From: Phytopythium helicoides
Taxonomy: Eukaryota; Oomycota; Peronosporomycetes; Pythiales; Pythiaceae
Direction of reading: 5' to 3'
Assembly (NCBI GenBank): GCA_024867545.1
Contig: JANFNE010000046.1
Coordinates: forward strand, 1 to 64,000
DNA length: 64,000 bases
Positions within the stretch are counted from its first letter, which is position 1; every line of letters begins with the position of its first letter. Below the pieces are notes generated by a model. It ran no database searches. It was not told where the DNA came from and saw only the letters and a list, made by a program, of their open reading frames with translations. The position numbers and the translations under genes were made by a program. This document shows positions 54,776 to 64,000 of the stretch, one piece after another.

Positions 54776-57070
54776 ATGGACGTGCACGCGGTGGAGCTCG
54801 CCGAGCGCGGGAGCTACGCCGCGCTGCTGCAGGCGCTGGCGCTGCGACCCGAGCTCGCGCTGGAGACCGACGACTTCGGCATGACGCCGCTCCACTGGGT
54901 CTGCAGCGATCCCAACGCCCCGCTGCACGCTCTGCAGCGCGTGGCACTCGCGCACCCGGCGGCGGCGGCTGCACGCAATCTCGCGGGGCTGCTACCGCTG
55001 CACTTGGCAGTACGGAAGCTTCTACCGGTCGAGGCGCTTGCGCTGTTGCTGCGCTTTGACGGCGCGGCGATCCTAAGCTCCACGCCCGATGGAAAGCGCC
55101 CTCCCGAGCTGGCAATGGACGCCGGTGCGCCAATCGAGACCATCGAGTTCTTGGAGAAGCAAGAGCAGATGGTTGCAGTCATGGTGTGCAAGTCAAGACA
55201 GAGCGAGAGTTCGATGAGACCGCCAAGCGAGACTAATAGACTGGGAGAAGGCATCTACGGCACCACTGACGACGCAGACAACCAAGCGATGGAAACCATT
55301 GCCAATACCAATAGTGCGGCCACATCAGCACGAACCGACCCGATCGCGGCTCTCATGGCGTCTGGAAAGATCACGGTCTCAGCTCCAGTGCTTCCGCCCG
55401 AGTGGAAGCTGGAGGACAGGTGCCGCATCTGCAGTGCTCGCTTCGGGTACCTGCGTGGGCGGCGCCACCATTGCCGCAACTGCGGCGAGTCTGTGTGTGG
55501 CCGCCATTCCCGCCATGCTGTGCCGCTGAAACACTTAGGGCTCTTCACTCCGCAACGTGTATGTGTCGTCTGCTTTGACAACATCCAGCAGCACTATACG
55601 GCACGTGCATTAGCGCGCGTTGCACCCATCGAGAGCCTAGGTGGATTTAGCGTCCCCATTGTACCGATGACTTCGGCATCAGGAGTGCAATCGATGCGGC
55701 GAGCACATCGCAGCCACTCAGCTTTTGACGACATGGCCTCTGCAATGGCGACGGCTCCATGCTGCGCGAGTCTCGCATCATCTCCATCGCGCTCTGATGG
55801 CGGCAGATCTGGTCGTTGGCCCCTCACGTCAGGGGTGATTGATGTCGAGTCGATTCATCTTGCTCATGTCAAACGAAATGAGCGACTCTACTTTCCGATG
55901 AAAAGCACTAATGAACTGGTGACGATGCCCCGCAGCCAGCAATACTATCGCAAGGAAGACCAGCAGTTGGTCGCGCGCAATGAAGAGCATGATCGGAAGT
56001 TGGCGAATACAGATCTTGAGACTAGGTCCGCAGCATGGAGTGAATTTCAGCAAGACACGACCACAATGAGCTTGAGTATGGGTGACACTGGAGGACTTTC
56101 GTCGCGAGTGCTGTCGCCGAAGCCTTCACCAGTTGTACCTCTGGAACCCAAACGTCAACCAAAGTTGTCGATAGATTCTCAAGTTGTCGAGCTTGAAGCA
56201 CGTATGGAGCGACTATTAGAAGCTCGGCAACGAATCAGTGCCGCGCTGAAGAAAAGCCAACGCGATATTGCGCGAGCTCGACGTGAAAAGCGTAAGTTTG
56301 ATGAAGTGGCTCGGCAGTTTCGTGATATGGGCTACGCAAGCAATCAATGCGAAGACGAACTCGTGGCTCACGCTGACGACAACCTACATCTACTGGGTGA
56401 ATTAGAAGGCGACGAGTATGGCGAATGCGACAACGAGTTATATTTTGTAGATGGGAGTGGGTCATCTGCAGAGACGGTAAACACAGCAACGACTGAAACT
56501 AGCGACACTGAGTATGAAGAGCCCCCGCAAGCCAACGCACGGTACTGTGTTGACTACAACAACACCTCCACAGACGAAGACGACGGTGAGATTGAGTACG
56601 TTATCAAACACCCCACTCCTGAGGTGGGAACGTCGATGGTGACACGAAGACCTCGACGTCGACCACCTCCGACTCCTCGGCTTGCCCCTTCACTAAATGA
56701 TAGCTTCCATCACTTTCAACATCAAGATCCGCCCCCTCTGGACGTTGCATCTACTCATTCGGATCTGGGAACAGCGCTACTAGCCTGCGGCAAGTACTCT
56801 GAGGCTATTGCTGTATTCCGAGTGGCGCTGTCACTCGATGCAGAGGCTGGCGAAGTATGGCATCATCTTGCAACCGCACTTGACAAAGCTGGAGAGTACT
56901 CTGAGGCTGAAGACGCAACGCGACGTGCGCTGGCGCTGCAACCATCATCATCCTCGAGTTTGTCACTGCTCGGAAAGCTTCTGAACGCCCGTGGCGAGCA
57001 CGACGAAGCCATTGATGTCTTCCGTCAAGTGCTTGCGTTGCAGAGTGCTAGAACCGTATGTGGTATGTAG
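54776..57070 (+). CDS. Ankyrin - FYVE - coiled-coil - TPR protein
   Basis: 764 aa from MDVHAVELAERG; upstream in-frame codons to 54542 look untranslated. Residues about 5-120 hold two to three ankyrin-like repeats (TPLHWVCSD, LLPLHLAVRK). The FYVE finger (about 210-265) has DRCRICSARFGYLRGRRHHC then RNCGESVCGRH and a closing CVVCFD, predicting PtdIns3P binding. A coiled coil (about 465-515) and an acidic stretch follow, then TPR units from about 655 (DVASTHSDLGTALLACGKYS, EVWHHLATALDKAGEYSEAE, LGKLLNARGEHDEAIDVF). It ends in the middle of a TPR at TVCGM. A GTATGTG donor-like site at the end leaves open a further 3' exon. Probably a scaffold on endosomal membranes. Confidence 0.82.
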   Translation: MDVHAVELAERGSYAALLQALALRPELALETDDFGMTPLHWVCSDPNAPLHALQRVALAHPAAAAARNLAGLLPLHLAVRKLLPVEALALLLRFDGAAILSSTPDGKRPPELAMDAGAPIETIEFLEKQEQMVAVMVCKSRQSESSMRPPSETNRLGEGIYGTTDDADNQAMETIANTNSAATSARTDPIAALMASGKITVSAPVLPPEWKLEDRCRICSARFGYLRGRRHHCRNCGESVCGRHSRHAVPLKHLGLFTPQRVCVVCFDNIQQHYTARALARVAPIESLGGFSVPIVPMTSASGVQSMRRAHRSHSAFDDMASAMATAPCCASLASSPSRSDGGRSGRWPLTSGVIDVESIHLAHVKRNERLYFPMKSTNELVTMPRSQQYYRKEDQQLVARNEEHDRKLANTDLETRSAAWSEFQQDTTTMSLSMGDTGGLSSRVLSPKPSPVVPLEPKRQPKLSIDSQVVELEARMERLLEARQRISAALKKSQRDIARARREKRKFDEVARQFRDMGYASNQCEDELVAHADDNLHLLGELEGDEYGECDNELYFVDGSGSSAETVNTATTETSDTEYEEPPQANARYCVDYNNTSTDEDDGEIEYVIKHPTPEVGTSMVTRRPRRRPPPTPRLAPSLNDSFHHFQHQDPPPLDVASTHSDLGTALLACGKYSEAIAVFRVALSLDAEAGEVWHHLATALDKAGEYSEAEDATRRALALQPSSSSSLSLLGKLLNARGEHDEAIDVFRQVLALQSARTVCGM

Positions 57071-57262
57071 TTTATGTGTAGCGAAAGAGGTGATCATTCG
57101 CGGCGGAGCCCATTCTACACCAATGCCGTTTCGAACAGAAACGAAAGCGACCTCCAATAGATGTCAGATTGTTATAGTCATCACACTGTCGCAAATTATT
57201 ATTAGGAAGAGATTCAAGACCTGGTCTTCAAGAGCTCTCGCGACACTGAGCGGGCTCAAAAC

Positions 57263-59698
57263 ATGCCTGACGGCCCGCGCTGCTCAAGGTTCTTTCGGGT
57301 AGCGAATGGCGCACCAGCACTTGACAACGATTCGGATTCCCGCGGGAGGAAGAGCTCAAACAACAATGGGTCGTCTGCAGCTGTGTTTTCGCTCGCTCTC
57401 TTTCAGGAAAAGTACGCTGAGTCGCTTGCGTACGTATCGACTGCCGAATTTCGCTTTTGGTGGTTTGCCAGCGTGTTGCTCCATACTTGCTGCGCAATTT
57501 TCCTTGTCCAAGTAGGACGCCTGTACCTGTTTCTGCCAACCAAGCCGGTCATGTGGTTTTTCGAGCTTTATTCGGTTGCGATCAATACGTCCTACTTTGG
57601 CTCAATCGCTGTATCATACTTTTGCACTGCAGCTGTACACATCGTCATGCTTATTGCCATCCTCACTTACTCAATTCGGCAGCATCAGCCGGTGTTTCGA
57701 GCTTCCACGGCTGCACCAAAGTCACCCTTGACTCCTAAAATCAGCACGCCAACAGCAAACCTCGTTCATGCAGCGTCATCCTATTCTCGACCCTGGCTCG
57801 TTCAACGCACCATGCGTTGCGTATCTCGATGGTGGCCTGTGGCACGTCCGTATTGCTTGAAGCTTTGGCGCGCAGTTTGTACAATCCGAGAGTCGTTTGA
57901 CATTCGCAGCAAGCACTACGGCGCAACGTGGGTTGCCATGGAGATGGCTCAAACTCTGCTTCAGAGCTATCAAGCGATGCGACTGAGTGCACTTGTACCG
58001 CGACTGTGGATGGCCAATGTCGTGGTTTCGCTTATTGTACTCAATTGCTGGTCGTTAACCATCGTCACTCGATTTTTCAGCTCAGAATCAACCCATGCAC
58101 GGCTGTACGGGCTTGCAATATCTCTAATGCTTGACCTCGTGTCCTATATTGTCGTCCCAGTGATTGTTTTTCTGCCATACAAGTCAAATTACAACTCGAT
58201 TGTAGGTGACTTTGGCGATGTCTACTGGTATGACGACGTATGGCTTGTGCGAATGATCAACGAGCTCCAGTTGCTCTTTGTGGTATCGTTCTTTGACGGC
58301 GCATCCAAGGCTATGATGGCACTTAGCGTACCACGAAGTCTCCACGTTCTCACAAAGCTCGTGAGAGAGCGACCGCCTAGTGTATCGGCCACCTCGGTGC
58401 AGATGCTGGCACGCAGCAAACGTCGCCGAGCAACAATTGTTCCTGATGCAGAGAGGGGGAAATCTCGCCACCAGCGGCGACGGCCGACTAGTTCGTCTTC
58501 ACTTCCACCTTCTCTCATTCCTACCAACACTGATGGGAGCATCCTAGTTGAGCACTCGACGAGTGCTCCATCTTCGCGCGTACCACAAAAGAGACTATCG
58601 CGTAGTCCAAGCGCTATGAATTTTCTGCAGCCACTAGCAGCCCTCAACAGCTCCAACGTTGAGCGCTGGGGTCACCGATTTTTACAGATCTGGGGCATCG
58701 CAATCCTTGGAGTGCACCTCCACGCAACAACAAAAGCCCATCCAAAGAACTGCACGCTTCACGCTTATCCGTGGTTTGTGACTAAACCAACTTGCTCTCT
58801 GCTTGAGATCAATTGCAATATAACCGATGACCTCGCCATCAATGGTGGTGCCGCGTCAGCAATTGATTCAATTCTAGAAGGTGTGGACGCTGCTCGAGTG
58901 CAGCACATTGTCTTCCGGCACTGCACGGCTCTTGAGCTACCTCCTCGCCTGGCTGATTTACCTCACCTTGTCGGTCTCAAGATTCGTGACTCGACAGTTG
59001 CTAATTGGAATGAGAGTGCTGCTCTGACGCAGGCACGGCACCCAGAGCTGCGCTTTCTTTTCATGGGAAATGTCAACATGTCCGTCTTTCCAGAGGGACT
59101 GTTATCACATGATTTCCCAGATCGACTTCGAGATATTGAGATGTGCCGCATCAATCTGACCAGCCTTCCTGATCAACTAAACAGAATTTGGCCTGCCAAT
59201 ATGTTTCTGCTGCTTGAAGAATTCCGGTTCGATGCGTTCCCTGAAGTTGTGCTCCGATTGCGAGCCAATTTACTGTCCCTCGCGTACAACGGCTTCACAT
59301 CTGTCCCGCGGGCTCTACTCGACTTGCCAGATACTGAGACTTTGATTTTGAATGGGAATCCATTACAAGCGATGCCTCAAAGCGCCGCAGTACGAAGTAG
59401 CAGTGATAGTGGGCAGGTGGACGCTGGCGGGGCCAACAATTCGTTTCCGTCCAACATTATGACTGCTCTGCACCTTGCTGCGACTTCAATTGACGCTTTA
59501 CCAATAGAGTGGTCAGAAACGAATGGATTTCTGTCTCGTGCTGCAGTGAATGCGGCGAGAACACCTCTGTGCAATGAACTGTTAGCAGCGGACGGTTCAC
59601 AGGAAGCATTAGTACTTTACTCGGGGATTTCGTCAGGAGTAGGAATCGATTGCTTTGATGACACAAGGCTCACTTGGTATCCGATTTCTTGGGAATAA
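57263..59698 (+). CDS. Multi-pass transmembrane LRR protein
   Basis: 811 aa, one exon. Hydrophobic segments at about 66-90, 100-135, 250-275, 282-305 and 470-485 indicate a multi-pass membrane protein; the linker at about 370-450 is basic and Ser-rich. The C-terminal half (from about 490) carries degenerate leucine-rich repeats (LADLPHLVGLKIRDS, LRDIEMCRINLTSLPDQL, LLSLAYNGFTSVP, TETLILNGNPL) with conserved Cys pairs (NCTLHAYPWFVTKPTCSLLE, CNELL ... GIDC), fitting an extracytosolic LRR domain. No signal peptide or kinase domain is present. Oomycete genomes contain families of such proteins; ligand and function are unknown. An in-frame stretch after a TAG at 57202 would allow an upstream exon. 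Confidence 0.8.
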   Translation: MPDGPRCSRFFRVANGAPALDNDSDSRGRKSSNNNGSSAAVFSLALFQEKYAESLAYVSTAEFRFWWFASVLLHTCCAIFLVQVGRLYLFLPTKPVMWFFELYSVAINTSYFGSIAVSYFCTAAVHIVMLIAILTYSIRQHQPVFRASTAAPKSPLTPKISTPTANLVHAASSYSRPWLVQRTMRCVSRWWPVARPYCLKLWRAVCTIRESFDIRSKHYGATWVAMEMAQTLLQSYQAMRLSALVPRLWMANVVVSLIVLNCWSLTIVTRFFSSESTHARLYGLAISLMLDLVSYIVVPVIVFLPYKSNYNSIVGDFGDVYWYDDVWLVRMINELQLLFVVSFFDGASKAMMALSVPRSLHVLTKLVRERPPSVSATSVQMLARSKRRRATIVPDAERGKSRHQRRRPTSSSSLPPSLIPTNTDGSILVEHSTSAPSSRVPQKRLSRSPSAMNFLQPLAALNSSNVERWGHRFLQIWGIAILGVHLHATTKAHPKNCTLHAYPWFVTKPTCSLLEINCNITDDLAINGGAASAIDSILEGVDAARVQHIVFRHCTALELPPRLADLPHLVGLKIRDSTVANWNESAALTQARHPELRFLFMGNVNMSVFPEGLLSHDFPDRLRDIEMCRINLTSLPDQLNRIWPANMFLLLEEFRFDAFPEVVLRLRANLLSLAYNGFTSVPRALLDLPDTETLILNGNPLQAMPQSAAVRSSSDSGQVDAGGANNSFPSNIMTALHLAATSIDALPIEWSETNGFLSRAAVNAARTPLCNELLAADGSQEALVLYSGISSGVGIDCFDDTRLTWYPISWE

Positions 59699-59707
59699 CA
59701 CATGCAA

Positions 59708-61313
59708 TCAATATGAAGTGCCGAGAGCCGCATTCAAGAACGCGACATTCATTGCTACCTCAACTTGCTTAATTACAAGGCGCTCGGTGTCTCCACTGTG
59801 CGATCTTACGAAATGTAAGGTAACGAGGTTTCCGCGATCAACTAGTTTCGCCTCAAGCGTCTCGTGTACTTTTCCCGATGAAGTCAGAGTAAAATCACCT
59901 CCGAGCGTTGCCGCCGTGGTTGTGGACGCTGAAAGGGCTCGTGCCGCACGGGTAATGGCCCAAATTGGAGCACAAGCACTTTCCTCCCAAATGCAAAAGT
60001 CCACGAGTACGACTGATTCCAGGGATATCGCTATAGCATCAATCGCGACACTTATAGCAAGAGCATTGCTCGCAAACCGAGTGCGATCCTGAAATGCACC
60101 CTGGTCTCACAAATAGCAAGTTAGAATGTCTAAACCGGCGTTTTTTTACACCTCGATGAATACGCACAGTTTCATCAAGAAGCGAGACAGACACAACTCG
60201 CTCATCACTTCCACGGCTGGGTCTTCGAGCTGGCTGGGGTAAATCTACTTGAAACCACTCGCGTTCCCAAATGACATGGTCGGTTGTGCGAATCGTTATA
60301 GCCATCGTACATCCTCGAAGACTCTCCGGATCTTCTCCTCTAAGGGAAGGCTGGACTTGGAGCGGTGTAACGATTGATGCCCGTGGGGGTGTCGTCGTGA
60401 GAATGGCTGACAGGACCTCACAGACGTGGAGCTGCGCGAAAATCGCCACAATCTCCAACTTTGCTACCCACACAAGCGCTAAAATGGAGCTGCTACCGGT
60501 GTCACCTGGTTCCGCACTTACTGGTAACTCATATAATGAGAGACCGACTCGTGTAGGTGTTTCTGTAACCAATCGCCAAGCCTTGACTGACAGCTTTGGC
60601 TTAGCTGGTGCAACGACGCGCCTCCCAGCTTGCAGATTGCTCCTCGAAGGAGGGACCCCTTCAAGGTTTGGCGTCAAGACGCAGCCACGACTCGTACTCT
60701 TAACACTCACTGCAATGTCCGTGATGGTCGAAAGCGAGAGCACGGGGTCGAGGCTCTGCGAGTATCGGAAGCCGAGTGCGTAATGGAATCGCCCACGGCT
60801 TGGGTCGAAAAAGCCAGCCGACACACGCGAACGATCGATTTGAGCCCCATCGCGATTCTTCCAGCCAGACTGCAAGGACGAAGCTACTGGAACATCTGCA
60901 GCTATTGCCTCACCGTTCACAACGAGCTGCGCGTCGATACACAGTGCGCGCTGGATCTTGTCGTACCCCTGAACAATCGTATGAGGCTGCGCGCGCTTGA
61001 CAACGTCAGAGATACGCTTGAGGAGACTTGAGCTGCTACCTTCCTTCGAAGATACTGACACACTGCTGATACTCCTCGAGCTATCTGAAATGGTCGTGGT
61101 ATTGTTACTTGCACGCTCGGGGACAAGTACTGGTATCTTTAGGCTGATCCCTGGGGTGCGGAGGCGATTTGCAGCTGCGCGCTTGTCATTTACGGCGGCT
61201 GAGGTTGACGAGGACGGTGCTTGTAGTTGGTTTGCTGCTTGCGTCGATCCACTCGGAAGTTGCAGGAGCTGCCGCCTAGCTCGTTCACTTGAAGCCATTG
61301 CAACTAGCCGCAC
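59708..61313 (-). CDS. Unknown conserved-looking protein
   Basis: Two exons, 61313-60150 and 60088-59708, 514 aa. The 61-nt intron (GTAAAA...TTTCAG) is phase 0 and joins IHRG to DRTRFASNALAISV. The N-terminal 100 residues are Ser-rich and disordered; the rest appears mixed alpha/beta (WFQVDLPQPARRP, KVHETLEAKLVDRGNLVTLH). I recognise no domain. Its stop lies 10 bp from that of the LRR gene on the other strand, so the 3' UTRs of the two genes must overlap. Confidence 0.7.
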
Positions 61314-61480
61314 CGGCGAGCAGGAGGAGGATTGCTAAATGACCGAAAGAGCAGATCCTTGGCAGTGCTGGCTGGTGAAGAGGCGCCTTCTCGTCGTTTG
61401 TGATTGACCACGTGAGTCAACCCTTCGCTATGAACGCTCGCTCAGTGCGAGAACTCCATTGCTGTATTGAGTGCAATGCT

Positions 61481-62511
61481 TTATCCTCCGCTTGGCACCT
61501 CGTACATTTCCTTGGCGTCCTCGTGCACGAGCGTGCGCTCCTGATCCAGCATTAGCGTTAGCGAGAACAGAGCACAGCACAGCACTTTCCGGATCCATTT
61601 GCGCACCGGTAGGATGCACGCCGTGAGCTGGCGGCCGTAGCAGCATCCCGTGTCGAGCCCCGTGGCAAAGCGCTCTTGCTGCTCATCAGCGTCGTTATCA
61701 ACTATGACTTTCCCGCAACTGCATGCTGAAAGGCACCGACCTGAAGCCCCGTGGACGCCGCGTGGCCGAAGAACACGTGCGTGGGTCCTGGCCACTCGGG
61801 AGCCCAGCGCACAGGCTCCGGCCCGTCCTCGCTCGCGTGCTTGGCCTTCTCGAGTGCAGTCCACCCTCCCTTCTCGTCTCGCTGCAGGAAGCGCATCTTG
61901 TACATGTCGACGGGCCGCTGGAGGTCCATCTCGACGCCTGGGACCAGCCCCGCGTGCACCACGACGGCTCCGTGCGCGGGCAGCGCCAGCGAGAACGGCA
62001 GCTGCTCCAGGAAGTCAACGTCCTCGGGCGAGAAGCGCTCCACGTACGCGTACTTGGGCGCCACGGGTTGTCCGTCCCGCCTCGCGTAGTAGGCGGCCAG
62101 CGCGGCGTCGTCGTGGTTGCCGCGCACGCACAGCGCGCCGGTCTCTCGTGCGAAGCGCACCACCTCAGCGGACTTGGGGCCCTTGTTGACCAGGTCGCCG
62201 ACGAGCACGAGCACGTCCGAGGCGCGCGAGAAGCCCACGCGCGCCAGCAGCGCCTGCAGCTCGTCCAGACAGCCGTGCACGTCGCCCACGACCACCACGC
62301 GCGTGTCGGCCGTCACGTCGCCGGCCACCTGCGGGTGGAGCGCGAAGCGCAGCGTTAGCCAGCGAGCGACAGCGAGGGCGCGGCGGGAGGACGCGCCTGG
62401 TGCACGGCGCGCGGCAGCGGCACCGACGGGTGGCCGCGCTCCATCTCGCCCCGAGAAAGTGCAGCTTCCACCACTGTGGTCACTTGCGGTTTGTAAGGGC
62501 AGCCTTCTCAA
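61481..62511 (-). CDS. ApaH-like (bis(5'-nucleosyl)tetraphosphatase-type) phosphatase
   Basis: Metallophosphoesterase of the PPP superfamily. Two exons, 62511-61741 and 61678-61481 (62-nt intron, phase 0), 322 aa. Metal-binding motifs: GDVHGCLDEL, GDLVNKGPKS, RGNHDD, VVHAGLVPG and FFGHAA, then FATGLDTGCCYGRQLTACIL after the intron. The NKGP in motif 2 points to ApaH-like phosphatases rather than PP1/PP2A; relatives hydrolyse dinucleoside polyphosphates or, in trypanosomes, remove mRNA caps. An alternative 5' model starts at 62444 (MERGHPSVPLPR) with an intron ending CACCCGCAG just before VAGDVTADTRVVVVGDVHG; this gives a more family-like N-terminus. Confidence 0.85.
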
Positions 62512-62808
62512 CTGGGCAGGGAAACCTCTCGCAGGGCTGCGAGTCGTCGGCAGTGAAGATGCTCAAGCAATGTAGAGGGTACGGAATGACGAGCACCTGG
62601 CCAACGCCAGAGCTCGCGAGTACGGAGAATTTGGATGAGCGGAAGTTGGGTGGGTAGAAGGCGTTCACAACCGTGATGGCGGTCTTGGTGGTTCGATTGG
62701 CTTGTCGTGCAAGTAGAACATCAACAAACCTCTCGAGTGGATAGCGCGGTGGCGCTAAGCACTGATACGATGAGTTATGGACATGTCAAGGTACGGGAAG
62801 TGAAACGG
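62512..62808. other. Spacer before the hAT-like remnant
   Basis: About 300 bp upstream of the phosphatase gene. No gene is recognised. Confidence 0.45.
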
Positions 62809-64000
62809 TCACACACCACGGCTTGCCCAGGCGCCAGAACATATATGGTAATGATCATTCAGGAAAAGCACACACTTGGGAAGTGATCCCCACTTCACCT
62901 CAGTGTATTGAGGGCACATTCGATTGGCATAATTCTTTCTTGCATAAGCAATTTCAGCGTCCAACGAGGCCCAAAAATCACATATATTCTGCAATGCATT
63001 CAGCAGTCGCCTCCTTGCACAATGAAACTTGTGAGCGCCAAACCACATCACCATTACGCTTTCTCCCAAATTGTGTGGGCAAGCGTTCTTAACCTGGAGA
63101 GCGAACCCGCCTCGTCTTCCTGTCATCGTACTGGTGCCATCCACGGTGATTGCTACTAGCTTGGACAAAATGTTGCCTCCAAAAGCATTCTTTAGCATTG
63201 AGATCACGATTCGAGCATAATTGTCGGAAGTGTGTCTGCGCTCTTTGAGAGGAATGATCATCGCATGCAAATTATAAAGCTCTGTCTTCAGCGCAAAAGA
63301 CACTCGAATAGAGAGGTAAGAGTTAGATTTGTGCGTCGATTCGTCGACAAGTACCGAAAATCCCCAAGCTTTCTGTAGCAAAAGCTGAAGCGCGTACAAG
63401 CAGAGCGGGAGAGTTTTCTGACAGTCTTGCTGACTTGGAGATTAGTAGGCAGACCAAAAATGGCTGAGTGATACGCATTACGAAATATCTTGAACATCTT
63501 GGGCACCGAAGCAAACGTCTCTGTCGCATTTACAGCCAAAAGAGTAGTGTGGAATTAATCACTCTATCGATGGAAGACTTGGTAAACTTGGTGTCAATGC
63601 TAGGGTCGAAGACATCAAGTTCATCAGCTTGTTGGCCCTGTACGCTTCCACTCTCTGCGCCATGTGCATCAGCCAGACTTGCCACTTTCAAAATTCCCTG
63701 AGGAACCATTAGCTGAAAGCGTTCTCCATAAGGTATGAATGCATCCAGAGCCAAAAGGTAGCTCTGCTTCTAGGAATCTGGAAGCAGCTTGTAGACATCC
63801 CACTCTTCTTTGTGCTTAGCCTCGAGATATTTCTTGATTTTCTCCGTATTAAACACCTTGAAAAACACGGGGTTCTTTGACAGCGATTCACGCCACTTCA
63901 GTATCTCATCTGTGGATGCCGTCGCAGGCAAAGGCTTCTGAGCACCGAAGCGTTCGCAAAAACGGCAGAAGGCTTCAGCAACACCTTGGGCGTCTTGAAG
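62809..64000 (-). pseudogene. Decayed hAT-like transposase, cut by the window edge
   Basis: Reading from the right edge: EILKWRESLSKNPVFFKVFN, then an in-frame stop near 63772, KQSYLLALDAFIPYGERFQL, a frameshift near 63535 into TETFASVPKMFKIFRNAYHS, and a further shift near 63400 into the longest frame (63399-62809, about 196 codons). The latter carries WGFSVLVDESTHKSNSYLSI, ITVDGTSTMTGRRGGFALQV and FHCARRRLLNAL, the order seen in hAT-type transposases of the TTF/ZBED-like group. One stop and at least two frameshifts make it non-functional. The 5' part lies outside the window. Confidence 0.65.

Noticed and set aside
1..64000. RXLR or Crinkler effectors
   Set aside because: No frame combined a signal peptide with RXLR-EER or an LFLAK-type start.
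1..64000. tRNA and rRNA genes
   Set aside because: No cloverleaf with internal A/B boxes or rRNA core sequence was recognised by eye; a tRNAscan/Rfam run would be decisive.

Overview
The window looks like nuclear DNA of an oomycete (Stramenopiles) that makes flagellated zoospores. The evidence is eukaryotic gene structure with short GT-AG introns (mostly 56-99 nt), a myosin with an SH3-like N-terminus, IQ motifs, a coiled coil and a C-terminal PX domain (an architecture described for oomycete class XXX myosins), an axonemal dynein heavy chain, FYVE-rich multidomain proteins, an oomycete-style ankyrin protein and a BT1/folate-biopterin-type transporter. The genus cannot be told by eye. No rRNA, tRNA, CRISPR array, RXLR or Crinkler effector was recognised. 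All gene models below were assembled by hand from open frames and splice consensus; exon phases were checked by arithmetic.

Layout. 0-11 kb: PX-tailed myosin (-), a degenerate Harbinger-like transposase with flanking repeat DNA, a NADPH oxidase/ferric reductase (-), and a stand-alone coiled-coil/PX protein (+) that is a paralogue of the myosin tail. 11-24 kb: a two-exon inner-arm dynein heavy chain (+). 24-31 kb: an ankyrin protein (-), a BT1-family transporter (-), a decayed inverted copy of part of the ankyrin gene (+), and a DHHC palmitoyltransferase (+). 31-38 kb: a PH plus lipid-kinase protein (+) and an Arb2-FYVE-AGC kinase fusion (+). 38-47 kb: a CaaX-ending protein (+), a B-box protein with a pseudophosphatase domain (-), CNOT4/Not4 (-) and a small membrane-anchored protein (+). 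47-54 kb: a coiled-coil protein (-), ataxin-2 (-) and an ER DnaJ with an inactive thioredoxin fold (-). 54-64 kb: an ankyrin/FYVE/TPR protein (+), a transmembrane LRR protein (+), an unknown protein (-), an ApaH-like phosphatase (-), and a decayed hAT-like transposase running off the right edge (-).

Functional themes. Five genes contain or act on phosphoinositide/lipid signals (two PX proteins, two FYVE proteins, one PH-lipid kinase), and DHHC and CaaX proteins add lipid-anchoring. CNOT4, ataxin-2 and the ApaH-like phosphatase all belong to families acting on mRNA fate. Eukaryotic neighbours need not be functionally linked, so these themes are inference. Gene-dense DNA alternates between very GC-rich genes (PX, NOX N-terminus, transporter, lipid kinase, Arb2-FYVE kinase, DnaJ) and less GC-biased ones (dynein, ankyrin, B-box/pseudophosphatase, LRR protein).
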